This document shows positions 21,798 to 30,843 of a stretch of DNA of 64,000 nt, one piece after another. The notes beneath the pieces are model-generated. The model ran no database searches and was not told the origin of the DNA. It worked only from the letters and a program-made list of their open reading frames with translations. The position numbers and the translations under genes were made by a program. Each line of letters starts with the position of its first letter. The stretch's first letter is position 1. The DNA comes from Deinococcus aquaedulcis (lineage in GTDB: Bacteria > Deinococcota > Deinococci > Deinococcales > Deinococcaceae): positions 1-64,000 of the forward strand of contig NZ_JAHRBL010000018.1 of NCBI RefSeq assembly GCF_019693445.1, given 5' to 3'.

Positions 21798-22869
21798 CCA
21801 CTTGACCGACCTTCACGCCCTGATTGGGGCGGTGCAGCCCGCCGACATCGCCGCCATGACCCGCGCCCAGGCCCGGCAGGCGCAGCTCACCAAGCCGCCC
21901 GGGGCGCTGGGGGCACTGGAGCCCCTCTCCATCCGGCTGGCGGGGGTGTTCGGCACCGAGCGGCCCCACCCGCGCGGCGTGGCGGTGCTGGTGGCGGCCG
22001 GGGACCACGGCGTGGCGGCGCAGGGTGTGAGCGCCTTTCCGCCCGAAGTCACCCCGGCGATGGTGGCCAACTTTCTGGCCGACACGCCCTACGGCCCCGG
22101 CGGCGCGGCCGTCAATGCCCTGGCCCGCAGCGTGGGGGCCCGGGTGTACGTGATGGACGCCGGGGTGAACGCCGAATTGCCCGCCCACCCCGCCCTGCAC
22201 CGCGCCGCTGTGCGCCGGGGCACCCGTGACCTCAGCCGCGAAGCCGCCATGACCCCGCAGGAAACCGCTGCCCTGATCCTGGCCGGGGCCGCGCTGGCCC
22301 GCCGGGCCATAGAAGACGGCGCCGACCTGCTGATTCCCGGCGAGATGGGCATTGGCAACACCACCCCGGCGGCGGCCATCAGCGCACGGCTGCTGGGCCT
22401 GGACCCGGCCGCCGTGACCGGGCGCGGCACCGGCGTGGACGACGAGCGGCTGGCCCACAAGGTGGCCGTGATTCGCACCGCCCTGGCCCGCACCCCCGCC
22501 ACCGACCCCCTGACGGTGCTGGCCGAATTTGGCGGGTACGAGATTGCCGCAATGCTGGGCATGATGCTGCAGGCAGCGGCCCTGCGGCGCGTGGTGGTGC
22601 TGGACGGCTTCGTGGAGGGCAGCGCAGCCCTGGTGGGCGTGGCCCTGGCGCCTGCCCTGCGCGACTACCTGTTTCCGGCCGGCCAGTGCGCCGAGGTGGG
22701 GCATGCCGCCCAACTGGCGCACCTGGGCCTGACCCCGCTCTTTGGGCTGGACTTGCGCCTGGGCGAGGGCACAGGTGGGGTGCTGGCCGCGCCGTTGCTG
22801 CTGGGCGCCGCCGCCACCCTGCGCGAAATGCGCACCTTTGAAGAGGCAGCGGTGCCGGGCAGCGCGTGA
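21787..22869 (+). CDS. cobT: Nicotinate-nucleotide-dimethylbenzimidazole phosphoribosyltransferase
   Basis: A 360-residue CobT that makes alpha-ribazole phosphate from nicotinate mononucleotide and the lower-ligand base. Signatures include [23 protein letters not shown] and the C-terminal LRLGEGTG block, which carries the catalytic Glu (about E326). The length is normal. The ATG overlaps the end of cobC. Confidence 0.94.
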   Translation: MNPDHLTDLHALIGAVQPADIAAMTRAQARQAQLTKPPGALGALEPLSIRLAGVFGTERPHPRGVAVLVAAGDHGVAAQGVSAFPPEVTPAMVANFLADTPYGPGGAAVNALARSVGARVYVMDAGVNAELPAHPALHRAAVRRGTRDLSREAAMTPQETAALILAGAALARRAIEDGADLLIPGEMGIGNTTPAAAISARLLGLDPAAVTGRGTGVDDERLAHKVAVIRTALARTPATDPLTVLAEFGGYEIAAMLGMMLQAAALRRVVVLDGFVEGSAALVGVALAPALRDYLFPAGQCAEVGHAAQLAHLGLTPLFGLDLRLGEGTGGVLAAPLLLGAAATLREMRTFEEAAVPGSA

Positions 22870-22997
22870 GTCGGGTGTTGGTGGGGTTGGGCGCCCCTGG
22901 CAACTGATCCCAGCTGCCAGCGCCGCGTCTGTCCATCCACGCCGCTGCCTCTGTCAGACGTGAAGGAGAGGTGGCTTTAGAGCGATTGACAAAAGAA

Positions 22998-23050
22998 CCC
23001 CCTCACCCCTCGCTGCGCGAGGCCCTTCCCCACGAGGGGAGAGGGTCAAG
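22998..23050. repeat. GC palindromic intergenic repeat
   Basis: CCCCCTCACCCCTCGCTGCG begins an element with nested inverted arms (CTCGC/GCGAG, CCCTTCCCC/GGGGAGAGGG). Related elements occur at 38785-38855 and, partly, near 40000. It occupies the middle of the 355-bp gap between cobT and the protease gene; nothing else in that gap could be identified apart from a weak AGGAC/GTCCT hairpin before seven Ts near 23124-23156. Confidence 0.6.
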
Positions 23051-23224
23051 AACCAACATCATCCTTATGTCCACTGCCCTAGGTTCGGCTCTGCTTGGTT
23101 GGCGTTGCCCATCCTTCACCATGAGGACTTCATAAAGAGGGGGTGCGTCCTTTTTTTGCCTCTCTCATGGAGAAAGGTGCGCACTTCGCCTAGACACGGC
23201 ACTGACCGCGCGCTTAAATAAAGC

Positions 23225-25102
23225 ATGAGAAACCTCAAGGTTTTAGGGTGGTTGATCTTCACCCTCTTGTGGGCCTGGGGCGGAGCCCAGACCCTGCCCA
23301 GGGAGGTGCGCGAGCGCATCATTCAGGCCACAGTGATGCTGATTCCTGCCGACAGTAGCGGCCGGCTGCAGTCCTCACTGGGGTCAGGGTCCATCATCAG
23401 TCCGCAGGGCTACATCCTCACGAATTACCACGTCATCGGAGATGCCAATGACCGGGTGATCGCGCCCCTGGTGCAGGTGCGCACCGTGCGCTTTGCCGAC
23501 CGCGAGCCGGAATTCAGCTACTGGGGCAAGGTGGTGGCTGCCGATCCCAACCTGGACCTCGCCGTCGTTCAGATCGTCATGGACAAGAACAGGAAGGCGG
23601 TGTCTGGCCTGAAGCTGCCCTTCGTGGAACTGGGCGACTCGAACGCCATGAACATCGGTGACGACATCTTTGTGTTCGGGTTCCAGGGCACGGGCGGCAT
23701 GACCCTCACGTTTTCGCGCGGGTCGGTGGGCGGTTTTACCGGCGAGGATCTGGAAAGCAGCGGGCGCCAGTGGCTCAAGCACGACGCCCAGACCGGCCCC
23801 GGGAACTCGGGCGGGGGGGCCTTTAATGAGCGCGGCGCGCTGATCGGCGTGCACACCGCCGGGATTGCGGGCAACAACAACTCGCGCACCTCGTTCATGC
23901 GCCCGCTGGCGCTGGCCTGGGGCCTGGTCACCCCCAACGTGCTGGGCTTCGTGGTGCAGCGCGGCAGCCAGGGCCCACAGGCCAACACCAACAATACGGT
24001 TCAGGAGCAGGGCGGCGCGTGGCCCCCGGCCCTGACCTCCGGGCAGAACAGCGTGGCCGGCACCGTGCGCGTGACCGGCAGCGCGGGCGCCGGCACCTGG
24101 ACCCTGGACCTGACTGAGCCTCTGAAAGACGGCGGCCTGAAGGGCACCGCCAAGAACGGGTCGCAGACCCAGGCCGCTTTCTTCTATTACGACGAGGACG
24201 AGGACGTGGTCTGGGTGGAATGGACCCCCGACGGCAAGTCCTATGTGAGCTGCGTGGTGGAAGAGGACGGCGTGGGCGCCAGCAGCTGGAGCGGCATGGC
24301 CTACACCTTCAGGGACCAGAGCGCCGACGGGACCCGCACCGGCGACTGCACGGTGAGCCTGCGGGTCAAGGCGCAGGCGGCGCCCAATCCCAGCCCGTCG
24401 CCCAGCCCGGGCACCCTGAGCTGGCCCCCCACCCTGCGCGCGGGCCAGAAGTGGACCGTGAGCTTTGGCAATGCGGGCACCTACACCGTGACCCTGACCG
24501 CGCCGGACGACGAGGGCGGCTTTGAGGGCACGGCGGCGCGCGGCAACGAGCAGGGCAGCGCCCTGATGGACTATGCCGACGGCGAACTGCTGCTGATCGT
24601 GCAGCGCGCCGACAAGAGCTTCCTGGTGTGCAGCGCTGACCGCAGCGGCCTGAGCGGCGCTTCGCTGCGCGGCGACGCCACCAGCCACAAGAACTCCAGC
24701 GACAAGGGCACCAGCCTGGGGGCCTGCACCGTGAGCATGGGCACCGCCTCGGCGCCGACCCCGGCCCCCGCTGGCCTGAGCTGGCCGCCCGCCCTGGCCA
24801 CCGGCCAGAAGTGGACTGTCGCCTTTGGCAACGCGGGCACCTACGCCCTGACCCTGGACCAGCGCGACGAGAAAGGCATCTACGACGCCGTGGCCACGCG
24901 CGGCAGCGAGCGCGGCACGGCCCTGATGGACTACTCCGATGACGAGCTGACTGTGATCGTGCAGCGCGCCGACAAGAGCTTCCTGGTGTGCGTGGCTGAC
25001 CGCAGTGGGCTGAGTGGCGCTGCGCTGCGCGGCAACGCGAGCAGCCACAAGAACTCCAGTGACAAGGGCACGAGTCTGGGAACCTGCACCATCTCGCGCT
25101 GA
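23225..25102 (+). CDS. Secreted trypsin-like serine protease with three C-terminal beta modules
   Basis: A 625-residue protein. It has a signal peptide (residues 1-21), then a chymotrypsin-fold protease domain with a complete triad: H69 in TNYHVIG, D111 in NLDLAVV, S194 in GPGNSGGG. Instead of the PDZ domains of DegP/HtrA it carries three homologous modules at about 264-375, 393-505 and 516-625, linked by Pro/Ser-rich hinges; each begins WPPxLxxGQ and holds paired cysteines. Modules 2 and 3 are nearly identical in long stretches (recent duplication). An AT-rich hexamer TAAATA sits 4 nt before the ATG. The target is unknown. Confidence 0.85.
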   Translation: MRNLKVLGWLIFTLLWAWGGAQTLPREVRERIIQATVMLIPADSSGRLQSSLGSGSIISPQGYILTNYHVIGDANDRVIAPLVQVRTVRFADREPEFSYWGKVVAADPNLDLAVVQIVMDKNRKAVSGLKLPFVELGDSNAMNIGDDIFVFGFQGTGGMTLTFSRGSVGGFTGEDLESSGRQWLKHDAQTGPGNSGGGAFNERGALIGVHTAGIAGNNNSRTSFMRPLALAWGLVTPNVLGFVVQRGSQGPQANTNNTVQEQGGAWPPALTSGQNSVAGTVRVTGSAGAGTWTLDLTEPLKDGGLKGTAKNGSQTQAAFFYYDEDEDVVWVEWTPDGKSYVSCVVEEDGVGASSWSGMAYTFRDQSADGTRTGDCTVSLRVKAQAAPNPSPSPSPGTLSWPPTLRAGQKWTVSFGNAGTYTVTLTAPDDEGGFEGTAARGNEQGSALMDYADGELLLIVQRADKSFLVCSADRSGLSGASLRGDATSHKNSSDKGTSLGACTVSMGTASAPTPAPAGLSWPPALATGQKWTVAFGNAGTYALTLDQRDEKGIYDAVATRGSERGTALMDYSDDELTVIVQRADKSFLVCVADRSGLSGAALRGNASSHKNSSDKGTSLGTCTISR

Positions 25103-25118
25103 AGCAGGCTCAGGTTGA

Positions 25119-25152
25119 AGCGCGCCCCGGGTGATGAAGCCCGGGGCGCGCT
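25119..25152. terminator. Hairpin after the protease gene
   Basis: A 13-bp perfect inverted repeat (GCGCGCCCCGGG arms, 8-nt loop) 17 bp after the stop codon. No T-run follows, so it may act with Rho or as a transcript-end stabiliser. The gap to 25310 is otherwise empty. Confidence 0.6.
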
Positions 25153-25309
25153 CCTGGTTCCAGGGTGGTCGGCTTCAACGCACCGCGAAAAGGGCTGGGT
25201 GGAGCCGCTATGGCCGCTCTGCCCCGCTGACGTCAAGGCAGGGAATTCGGGGACCGTCCGATGGGCATCCTGACCGCGCAGCGCCGGTGTGCCTCCTCTC
25301 CGCCGATGC

Positions 25310-26572
25310 TCAGGCCTGCGTTTCTCCCGTCTGCCCAGGCAGCAGGCGGCGCAGGTGGTCCAGATGCACGGCATGCCATTCGGTCTTGTCGGGCACGGCC
25401 CCCTGAATGCCGTCCACGTAGCCCAGGGCGCGGAACAGTTCCCCCGCCAGCACCGCGTCCTCGTGCAGGGCGCGCAGGTCGTCCAGCGGGGCGTGGTCGG
25501 TCCAGGCCGCCAGATAAACGTCGCGGGCTGCCGCCAGTGCCTCCGGCGGGGTGTCGTCTGGGGCAAGGTAGGCCGGGTTGGCGTCCAGAAAGGGGTGGGT
25601 GGCGCAGACATCCGACCAGTCCAGCAGGGTGAAGGTGCCGTCCCGGGCAGTGACATTGCCCGCGTGCAGGTCGCCGTGGCCCAGGGTGGGCGGCAGCGGG
25701 CTGGCCGCCAGCCGGGCCAGGGCGGCGTCCAGGGCGGGCTGGCGTGTGCGCAGGGCGGCGGCCTCAGCGGCAGTAAACCCTTTTGTCTGCCCCACCTGCA
25801 AGCCCTCGTCGCTCAGCAGGTGGGGCAGCCAGCGGCGCACGTATGCTGGGCCCCGGTCACGCAGCCCCAGCGTGGGCAGCAGCGGCAGACTGGCGCGCTG
25901 CACCCAGGCGAGGTGGCGCAGCAGCCCGGTCAGGTCGTCCGGGCCTGCCTCCCCGCTGTCGGCCAGCAGCAGGAAGCCGCGCGCGGTGTCGGCGGCCAGC
26001 ACCCGGGGCGCGGCGCCTGGCACCTCGCGCGCCAGCACCGGGGTGAGCGCCACCTCGCGGGCAAAAAACTCCGGCACCGCCTTGAAGTACACCGGGCCCC
26101 CATCCGTGGGCACCCGCCACAGCAGGCTGATCTGCCAGTGCTTGAGCACCTCGGGTTCGCCTGTGCGGGTCAGCGCCTGCGCCGCCAGCTCCGTATCCAG
26201 CCACGTCAGGGCCTGGGCTGCCCAATCGGCGTGAAACCAGGGAATGGGGGGCGGCGGGGTCAGCGCGGCCTGCCGCCAGCCGGAAACCTCTGCTGGTGCT
26301 CCCTCTGGCCCCACCGCGTCCGGGCCCAGCGGCGCGGCGCTGTGCAGGTGCCACACGCACTGCGCCCGGGCCACGCCGTCCTGGGTGCCCAGCGGCGTAA
26401 AGGCGAGGCGGCGCCCCAGCTGCGCCCGCAGGCCCAGCGTCTGCGCCGCCTCCAGAATGTGCTGGCCGTAATACGTGGGCGTGTGCACCGTCAGGGTATG
26501 GTGCGCGGCCTGGGCCTCACCGGGGTGGGTCAGGATCAGGTGCAGCGTGGTGTGGCGCTGGGGCGCGGACAT
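25310..26572 (-). CDS. Phosphotransferase family protein (APH fold)
   Basis: A 420-residue protein with an aminoglycoside-phosphotransferase/kinase-like C-terminal half. The catalytic motif HGDLHAGN is at about 297-304 and the metal-binding DWSD about 15 residues later. The N-terminal 160 residues are unrelated to the APH core and look like a Nudix- or substrate-recognition-type appendage. Substrates of this superfamily include sugars, choline and antibiotics, and none can be chosen here. No clear -10 or ribosome site decides between the ATG used and later ones. Confidence 0.75.
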   Translation of the reverse strand: MSAPQRHTTLHLILTHPGEAQAAHHTLTVHTPTYYGQHILEAAQTLGLRAQLGRRLAFTPLGTQDGVARAQCVWHLHSAAPLGPDAVGPEGAPAEVSGWRQAALTPPPPIPWFHADWAAQALTWLDTELAAQALTRTGEPEVLKHWQISLLWRVPTDGGPVYFKAVPEFFAREVALTPVLAREVPGAAPRVLAADTARGFLLLADSGEAGPDDLTGLLRHLAWVQRASLPLLPTLGLRDRGPAYVRRWLPHLLSDEGLQVGQTKGFTAAEAAALRTRQPALDAALARLAASPLPPTLGHGDLHAGNVTARDGTFTLLDWSDVCATHPFLDANPAYLAPDDTPPEALAAARDVYLAAWTDHAPLDDLRALHEDAVLAGELFRALGYVDGIQGAVPDKTEWHAVHLDHLRRLLPGQTGETQA

Positions 26573-26632
26573 GGGCCCCAGCGTGGCACACCCCCACGCC
26601 TGCCCACATCGGCCACGTGGCCTGCGCCGCCC

Positions 26633-27394
26633 TTACGCCGGGTCGCCGTGCTGAGCGTTCAGACCGCGAAACACCGCGTCGTAGGTGCCGTTGGCCACGG
26701 CATGGCGCAGCGGCCGCACGCGTTCCACCAGCACGTAAGGGGCGTTCGGCTGGGTGTCCAGCAGGTGCAGGGTTTCTTCCATAAAGTCGGCCAGCGGCAT
26801 GGCGCGCGGGTCCTGGCTGCCGCCGGGCATCAGCTCGGTGGCCACGTAGGGCGGCGCCAGCTCGGTCACCTGCACCGCCGTGCCGCGCAGTTGCCAGCGC
26901 AGCGATTCGGTATACGAGTGCAGCGCGGCCTTGGTGGCGCTGTAGGTGGGCGTGACCGCCAGCGGCACCGACGCCAGCCCGGACGTCACGTTCAGGATGG
27001 TCGCCTGGGGCTGGCGGCGCAGGTGCGGCAGCAGGGCGTGGGTCAGGCGGATGGGACCCAGCAGGTTCGTCGCCACGGTGGCCTCAGCGGTGGCGGTGTC
27101 TGGCTGGGTCAGCAGGTCTTCAGCCACCATGATCCCGGCATTGTTGATCAGCACGTTCAGCGTGGGGTGCTCGGCGGTCATCCGTTCGGTCAGGGCGGCG
27201 ATGGACACCGGGTCGGTCACGTCCAGCGCGTAGGCGTGCAGGTTGGGACGTGCGGCGGCCACCTCCTGCAGCGTTTCCAGGCGGCGCCCCGCCATCAGCA
27301 CCGTGTTGCCCCGGTCATGCAGGCCCTCGGCCAGCGCGCGCCCAATCCCCGAACCGCCGCCTGTGAGCAGCACCGTCTTTCCTGTGATGGTCAT
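26633..27394 (-). CDS. Short-chain dehydrogenase/reductase (DltE-like)
   Basis: A 253-residue Rossmann oxidoreductase. It shows the cofactor motif TGGGSGIG (11-18), NNAG (84-87), and the catalytic S138, Y151 and K155 (YSATK). The C-terminal ALHSYTESLRWQLRGT and ELAPPYVATEL stretches resemble the DltE-type SDR branch. GGAGG precedes the ATG. It is divergently transcribed from an HxlR regulator, sharing a 78-bp promoter region with a palindrome, so it is the likely target of that regulator. Confidence 0.9.
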   Translation of the reverse strand: MTITGKTVLLTGGGSGIGRALAEGLHDRGNTVLMAGRRLETLQEVAAARPNLHAYALDVTDPVSIAALTERMTAEHPTLNVLINNAGIMVAEDLLTQPDTATAEATVATNLLGPIRLTHALLPHLRRQPQATILNVTSGLASVPLAVTPTYSATKAALHSYTESLRWQLRGTAVQVTELAPPYVATELMPGGSQDPRAMPLADFMEETLHLLDTQPNAPYVLVERVRPLRHAVANGTYDAVFRGLNAQHGDPA

Positions 27395-27432
27395 GGTGAA
27401 TCCTCCTGGCCGCACCCTACGCCCCTCACTCT

Positions 27433-27457
27433 CTTTTGGGAAGAAGGCACCCAAAAG
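27433..27457. promoter_or_regulatory. Operator between the dehydrogenase and HxlR genes
   Basis: A perfect inverted repeat CTTTTGGG-N9-CCCAAAAG, 25 bp in total, immediately upstream of the HxlR -10 (TATGGT at 27461-27466). It covers the -35 position of the HxlR gene and lies about 40 bp from the dehydrogenase start. Confidence 0.65.
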
Positions 27458-27472
27458 TGCTATGGTCTCCCT

Positions 27473-27874
27473 ATGGAGAGTATCGAGCAGGCCGCTGTTC
27501 CTGGCCCCTGGCCCAAGGCCGCTCCCGAAGTGGAAGCCCTGGTGCGCGAGATGATTGGGCGGGTGGCCGACAAGTGGACGCTGCTGATTCTGGAGGTGCT
27601 GGAAGAACACGGCACGCTGCGCTTTACCCAGGTGGGGGAGCGGGTGGGCGGCATCAGCCAGAAGATGCTGACCAAAACCCTGCGCCAGATGGAAGCCGAC
27701 GGCCTGCTGCGCCGCACCGTGCACCCCGTCATTCCCCCCCGCGTGGAATACACCCTGACCCCGCTGGGCCACAGCCTCAGTGAAGCCTTCTGCCCGGTGT
27801 GGCTGTGGGCCGAGGCCAACTACGCGGCCGTGATGCGCGCCCGCGCCGCCTTTGCCGGGGCGGCGGCAGAATAG
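27473..27874 (+). CDS. HxlR family transcriptional regulator
   Basis: A 133-residue winged-helix regulator of typical HxlR length. It carries the family blocks VADKWTLLILEVL, LRFTQVGERVGGISQKMLTKTLRQME and VEYTLTPLG. No cysteine of the HypR redox type is at the N-terminus. TATGGT ends 6 nt before the ATG (leaderless). It probably controls the divergent dehydrogenase and itself through the palindrome upstream. Confidence 0.92.
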   Translation: MESIEQAAVPGPWPKAAPEVEALVREMIGRVADKWTLLILEVLEEHGTLRFTQVGERVGGISQKMLTKTLRQMEADGLLRRTVHPVIPPRVEYTLTPLGHSLSEAFCPVWLWAEANYAAVMRARAAFAGAAAE

Positions 27875-27879
27875 GACCT

Positions 27880-28122
27880 ATGACCGACCGCGAACTGAAC
27901 TTTGCGCGCGAGATTCTGGGCCAGCGGAGCTACCGCGAGGTGCCTGACCCCGAAGTGCTGCAGGAGGCCGAGCGCCTGCTCTCGGCGTGGCTGGCGGGCG
28001 AGACGCGCATGGAACGGCCCAAGCTGTACGACCACTACGCCCTGCTGCTGCTGGCCCTGACCCGGCAGGTGCGGGCCCTGGAAGCGCGGGTGGCGGCCCT
28101 GGAAAGCGCCCGGCCCGAATGA
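27880..28122 (+). CDS. Small hypothetical protein upstream of trpF
   Basis: An 80-residue, mostly helical protein with a Leu-rich C-terminal coiled-coil-like stretch ([19 protein letters not shown]). It starts 5 nt after the HxlR stop, and its stop overlaps the trpF start (ATGA), so it is translated as part of that unit. No family recognised. Confidence 0.7.
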   Translation: MTDRELNFAREILGQRSYREVPDPEVLQEAERLLSAWLAGETRMERPKLYDHYALLLLALTRQVRALEARVAALESARPE

Positions 28123-28739
28123 TCCGGGTCAAGGTCTGCGGCACCACCAGCGTGCACGACGCCGTTCTGGCCGCCGAAGCGGGCGCCGACGCCCTGGGTT
28201 TTATCTTCGCGCCGGTCAGCAAGCGGCTGGTCACGCCACAAGTGGCGCGCGAGGCGGGCCTGGGTGTGGGGCCCACGGTGGCGCGCGTGGGGGTCTTTCT
28301 GGACCAGGGCCTGGACGAGGTGCTGCGCCTTGCCGACGCCGCCCGCCTGAGTGCCGTGCAGCTTCACGGTCCTTTGTCAAGTCTTTACGTTGAAACAGTG
28401 GCCGCGTATTATCCCGTTCTGCGCGTGCTGCGCCCCGCCGATCTGGCGGCGGCGGCCGTGTGGCACCCTCCCCACATCACCCTGATGGTGGACGCCCCCG
28501 AGCCCGGCAGCGGGCACGCCCTGGACTGGGACGCGCTGCGGGCGGCTTTTCCACCCGGGGCGTGGCTGGCAGGGGGCCTGAGCCCGGCCAACGTGGCGCA
28601 GGCCATCACCACCCTGAAGCCCGCCGGGGTGGACGCGGTCAGCCGCCTGGAAAGCCGCCCCGGGGTCAAGGATGAGGCCGCCGTGCGGGCCTTTGTTCAG
28701 GCCGTGCGGACGCTAACAGCCCCCAGTTATCCACAGTGA
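28119..28739 (+). CDS. trpF: Phosphoribosylanthranilate isomerase
   Basis: A 206-residue (beta/alpha)8 isomerase of tryptophan synthesis. It has VKVCGTT at the N-terminus with the catalytic cysteine (C7), [16 protein letters not shown], and [11 protein letters not shown] with [15 protein letters not shown] at the C-terminus. The catalytic Asp of the family is in the VDAPEPGSG region. Other trp genes are absent nearby. The last codons contain a DnaA box, the first of the cluster downstream. Confidence 0.93.
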   Translation: MIRVKVCGTTSVHDAVLAAEAGADALGFIFAPVSKRLVTPQVAREAGLGVGPTVARVGVFLDQGLDEVLRLADAARLSAVQLHGPLSSLYVETVAAYYPVLRVLRPADLAAAAVWHPPHITLMVDAPEPGSGHALDWDALRAAFPPGAWLAGGLSPANVAQAITTLKPAGVDAVSRLESRPGVKDEAAVRAFVQAVRTLTAPSYPQ

Positions 28740-28895
28740 AACGCGAAGCTGTGGATAACTTTGGAAGCGGTGGAACAGGCCAGCTCAACCACAACAAATG
28801 CCCATTGGGCGCCATTTTTCTGGGTTTTTAGCCTGGATTGGTTCCCCAGTTATCCACACCTTGTCCACAGCGCCTGTGGATAAACCTGTGGATAA
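28727..28895. other. Cluster of six DnaA boxes
   Basis: TTATCCACA occurs at 28727-28735 and 28850-28858, its complement TGTGGATAA at 28750-28758, 28875-28883 and 28887-28895, and the one-mismatch TTGTCCACA at 28861-28869. Five of the six are perfect consensus. They form two groups, each bounded by AGTTATCCACA and TGTGGATAACT in inverted orientation, around a less GC-rich stretch. The cluster lies between the convergent trpF and phosphatase-superfamily genes. No dnaA or dnaN is present, so it may be a DnaA-titration site or part of an origin. Confidence 0.85.
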
Positions 28896-28903
28896 CTTTG
28901 GCG

Positions 28904-29749
28904 TTACAGGCCCAGCGCGGCGGCCAGCGCCTGCCCCCCGTCCACGATGGTGGTGGCGGGGGCCAGCGTGAGCCCCACCCCGAAGAACGGCACACGCGCG
29001 GCGGTGTGCGACTTCACCCGCAGATTCTCCAGATTGCCGTGGTCGCTGCTCAGCACCACACGCGCTCCGGCCTGCAGCGCCCCCCAGAGCAGGGCGTCCA
29101 CCCGGCGCAGGTAGGCGCGGCCGGCGGCCCAGACCTCGGGGCCCGCCTCCGGCCCGCCCTGATGGCCCAGCAGGTCGCTGAACCACAGGTCGGCGGTCAG
29201 CAGGTCCACGTGGGCGGCGGCGCGCCCTAGCGCCTCGCCATGCCGGGCGATCTCGTCCAGCGCCCCCTCTTCGGTCCACGGGCCTGTATAGGCCAACCCC
29301 AGGGTGGCGCCCAGCAGTGGCACTCCGCCTGGGTTCAGCGGCAGCCCGGCGGCCTGAAACGCGAAGGGAAAGCAGCCCAGGCGGTTGCGGGGTCCCCGGG
29401 TGCCCGCCTGCAGGTAAGCGGGGTGGTAGCCGTTGGCCAGCACCGCGCGGCCCCCGGCCTGGGTCAGGCGCACGGGCAGCGAGGCCGCCCGCAGCAGCGC
29501 CTGCAGGGTGGGCCCCGGGTGCGGCCCGAAGTGCTCGCCCATCAGGGCCACCGCGTTCTGCCCGGTCAGCCAGCAGCTCTGCCCGGTGCCGGACTGTGGC
29601 AGTCCCGGCACGCCCAGCACCGCGTCCAGCGCGGGGACGGCGTCCACCAGCGGGCGCAGGGTGGGCAGGTCCTGGTCCCACACCGAATCTGGCGGGGCGT
29701 CCAGCGGGTGCCCCACGCCGTCCAGTGCCAGCCACAGCAGCCCGGTCAT
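28904..29749 (-). CDS. Alkaline-phosphatase-superfamily metalloenzyme (iPGM-like)
   Basis: A 281-residue protein of the superfamily that includes cofactor-independent phosphoglycerate mutase and phosphopentomutase. The N-terminal metal-binding Asp is in [10 protein letters not shown], a nucleophile-like Ser/Thr is in [11 protein letters not shown], and the C-terminal SSDHGNLEN is the metal-binding DHG motif. It is shorter than true iPGM and lacks the inserted transferase domain, so a hydrolase is more likely. TATCCT ends 6 nt before the ATG. Confidence 0.82.
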   Translation of the reverse strand: MTGLLWLALDGVGHPLDAPPDSVWDQDLPTLRPLVDAVPALDAVLGVPGLPQSGTGQSCWLTGQNAVALMGEHFGPHPGPTLQALLRAASLPVRLTQAGGRAVLANGYHPAYLQAGTRGPRNRLGCFPFAFQAAGLPLNPGGVPLLGATLGLAYTGPWTEEGALDEIARHGEALGRAAAHVDLLTADLWFSDLLGHQGGPEAGPEVWAAGRAYLRRVDALLWGALQAGARVVLSSDHGNLENLRVKSHTAARVPFFGVGLTLAPATTIVDGGQALAAALGL

Positions 29750-29784
29750 GGGCCAAGGATAGGGCCCAGGAGCGCCGTCAGCGC

Positions 29785-30090
29785 CAGGTGAACGCGTCTA
29801 TGGCCGTGCCGTCCTGGTCGGTGACGGTCACGGAGCGCTGGTCCTACAGCCCGCACCCAGGCGGGGCTTAGATCGCTCATCAAGGCCCCTCGGGTTCCCA
29901 GGCCGGGTGCAGGCCAGCCACGCGAATGTGGCCCTCGCCGGGGTCAGCATCTATTGGAATGGACAGGCCCAGGGGCCAGGGCGCGCGCCATGTCGGAGAC
30001 CAGCAGGCTCACGGAGGTGGAGCTGAGGATAGGGTCAGCGCATCGGTTGATCAGGGCTTTGGCGGATGCAGCGGCGGGAGTGGACGGCAT
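29785..30090 (-). pseudogene. Probable decayed gene
   Basis: Three minus-strand fragments in different frames look coding: a 48-residue start (ATG at 30090, KALINRCADPILSSTSVSLL), then DPGEGHIRVAGLHPAWEPEG ending at a stop near 29881, then [18 protein letters not shown] ending near 29777. Frame changes and stops separate them. Together they suggest a frameshifted small gene between the metalloenzyme and the repair cassette. No family identified. This fills most of the 362-bp gap. Confidence 0.3.
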
Positions 30091-30111
30091 AGGCTCCTTG
30101 TGGAGGCAGAG

Positions 30112-30843
30112 ATGACGCTCAATCAAGCTCTTGACCGGCTTTACGACGTGTTCGGCCAGGTGCCAAAACCAGCAACTCTGGACGCCTGCTCCTGTTGCAT
30201 GGACGACACTGAAATCCGGTTCATCCTGCGTGAGCCGCTCAGAACCCTGACAGCCTCTCACCTGAGTTCATACGCGTCGTCGGCGCTGTATACGGTCGGC
30301 GGCTGGGATGATTTCCGGTATTTTCTGCCTCGCCTGCTGGAGTTGGCCGTGCAGGGCGAATGGGTCTGGCCCGATGCCGAGTTGATTTGCAAACGGGTGC
30401 AGTACGGATTGGACGAGGGATATGTCTTGAGCGGTGAAGAGGCGCGAGCGCTCAGTGCCTTTCAGGAGGCGTGGTGGCGCTGGACGTTGGCGCACCTGCC
30501 GGACCAGGTGCCCTTGTCTGTGGAGGAAGTGCTGGTCGCAGCCCTCATTGGTGGCACCCCTCTGGAAGACCTCTTGGCCGACTGGCGGACTTCTTCAAGT
30601 GCATCCGCTCGCTGGCATCTGGCGCTTTTTATCAAGGTCAATTTCATGACTCTGGCCCTGGGGAAAACGATGAATCATCAGCTTCCCAATGGCGTGGCTG
30701 TCTCTGAGGCACTGGCGCAGTGGGTGATGGCGCCTGAACAGCGCGCCTGGTTGGAAGAGGCGTTCTTCGCTGACCCCGATGGACCTGCAGCTCAGGACAT
30801 CAGTGACGCTTTGCTGTGGCTGCCGCCCCAGGACGCCCCATGA
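30112..30843 (+). CDS. Unknown protein with N-terminal CxCC motif, first gene of the repair cassette
   Basis: A 243-residue mainly helical protein. Near the N-terminus it has DACSCCMDD (about residues 25-33), a likely metal-binding cysteine cluster, and then GGWDDFRYFLPRLLEL. The spacing of a Cys cluster followed by DFRxFLPRxLEL is familiar from uncharacterised bacterial proteins, but I know no function. GGAGG lies 6 nt before the ATG. The codon use is a little less GC-rich than downstream genes. Its stop overlaps the start of the nucleotidyltransferase gene (ATGA), tying it to the cassette. Confidence 0.75.
   Translation: MTLNQALDRLYDVFGQVPKPATLDACSCCMDDTEIRFILREPLRTLTASHLSSYASSALYTVGGWDDFRYFLPRLLELAVQGEWVWPDAELICKRVQYGLDEGYVLSGEEARALSAFQEAWWRWTLAHLPDQVPLSVEEVLVAALIGGTPLEDLLADWRTSSSASARWHLALFIKVNFMTLALGKTMNHQLPNGVAVSEALAQWVMAPEQRAWLEEAFFADPDGPAAQDISDALLWLPPQDAP

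Noticed and set aside
23124..23156. AGGAC/GTCCT hairpin before seven Ts as a cobT terminator
   Set aside because: The stem is 5 bp with an 18-nt loop, 250 bp after the cobT stop; too weak to list as a terminator.
28727..28895. Calling the DnaA-box cluster the chromosomal origin
   Set aside because: No dnaA, dnaN, rpmH or partition gene is near and skew cannot be judged from one window, so it is reported only as a box cluster.
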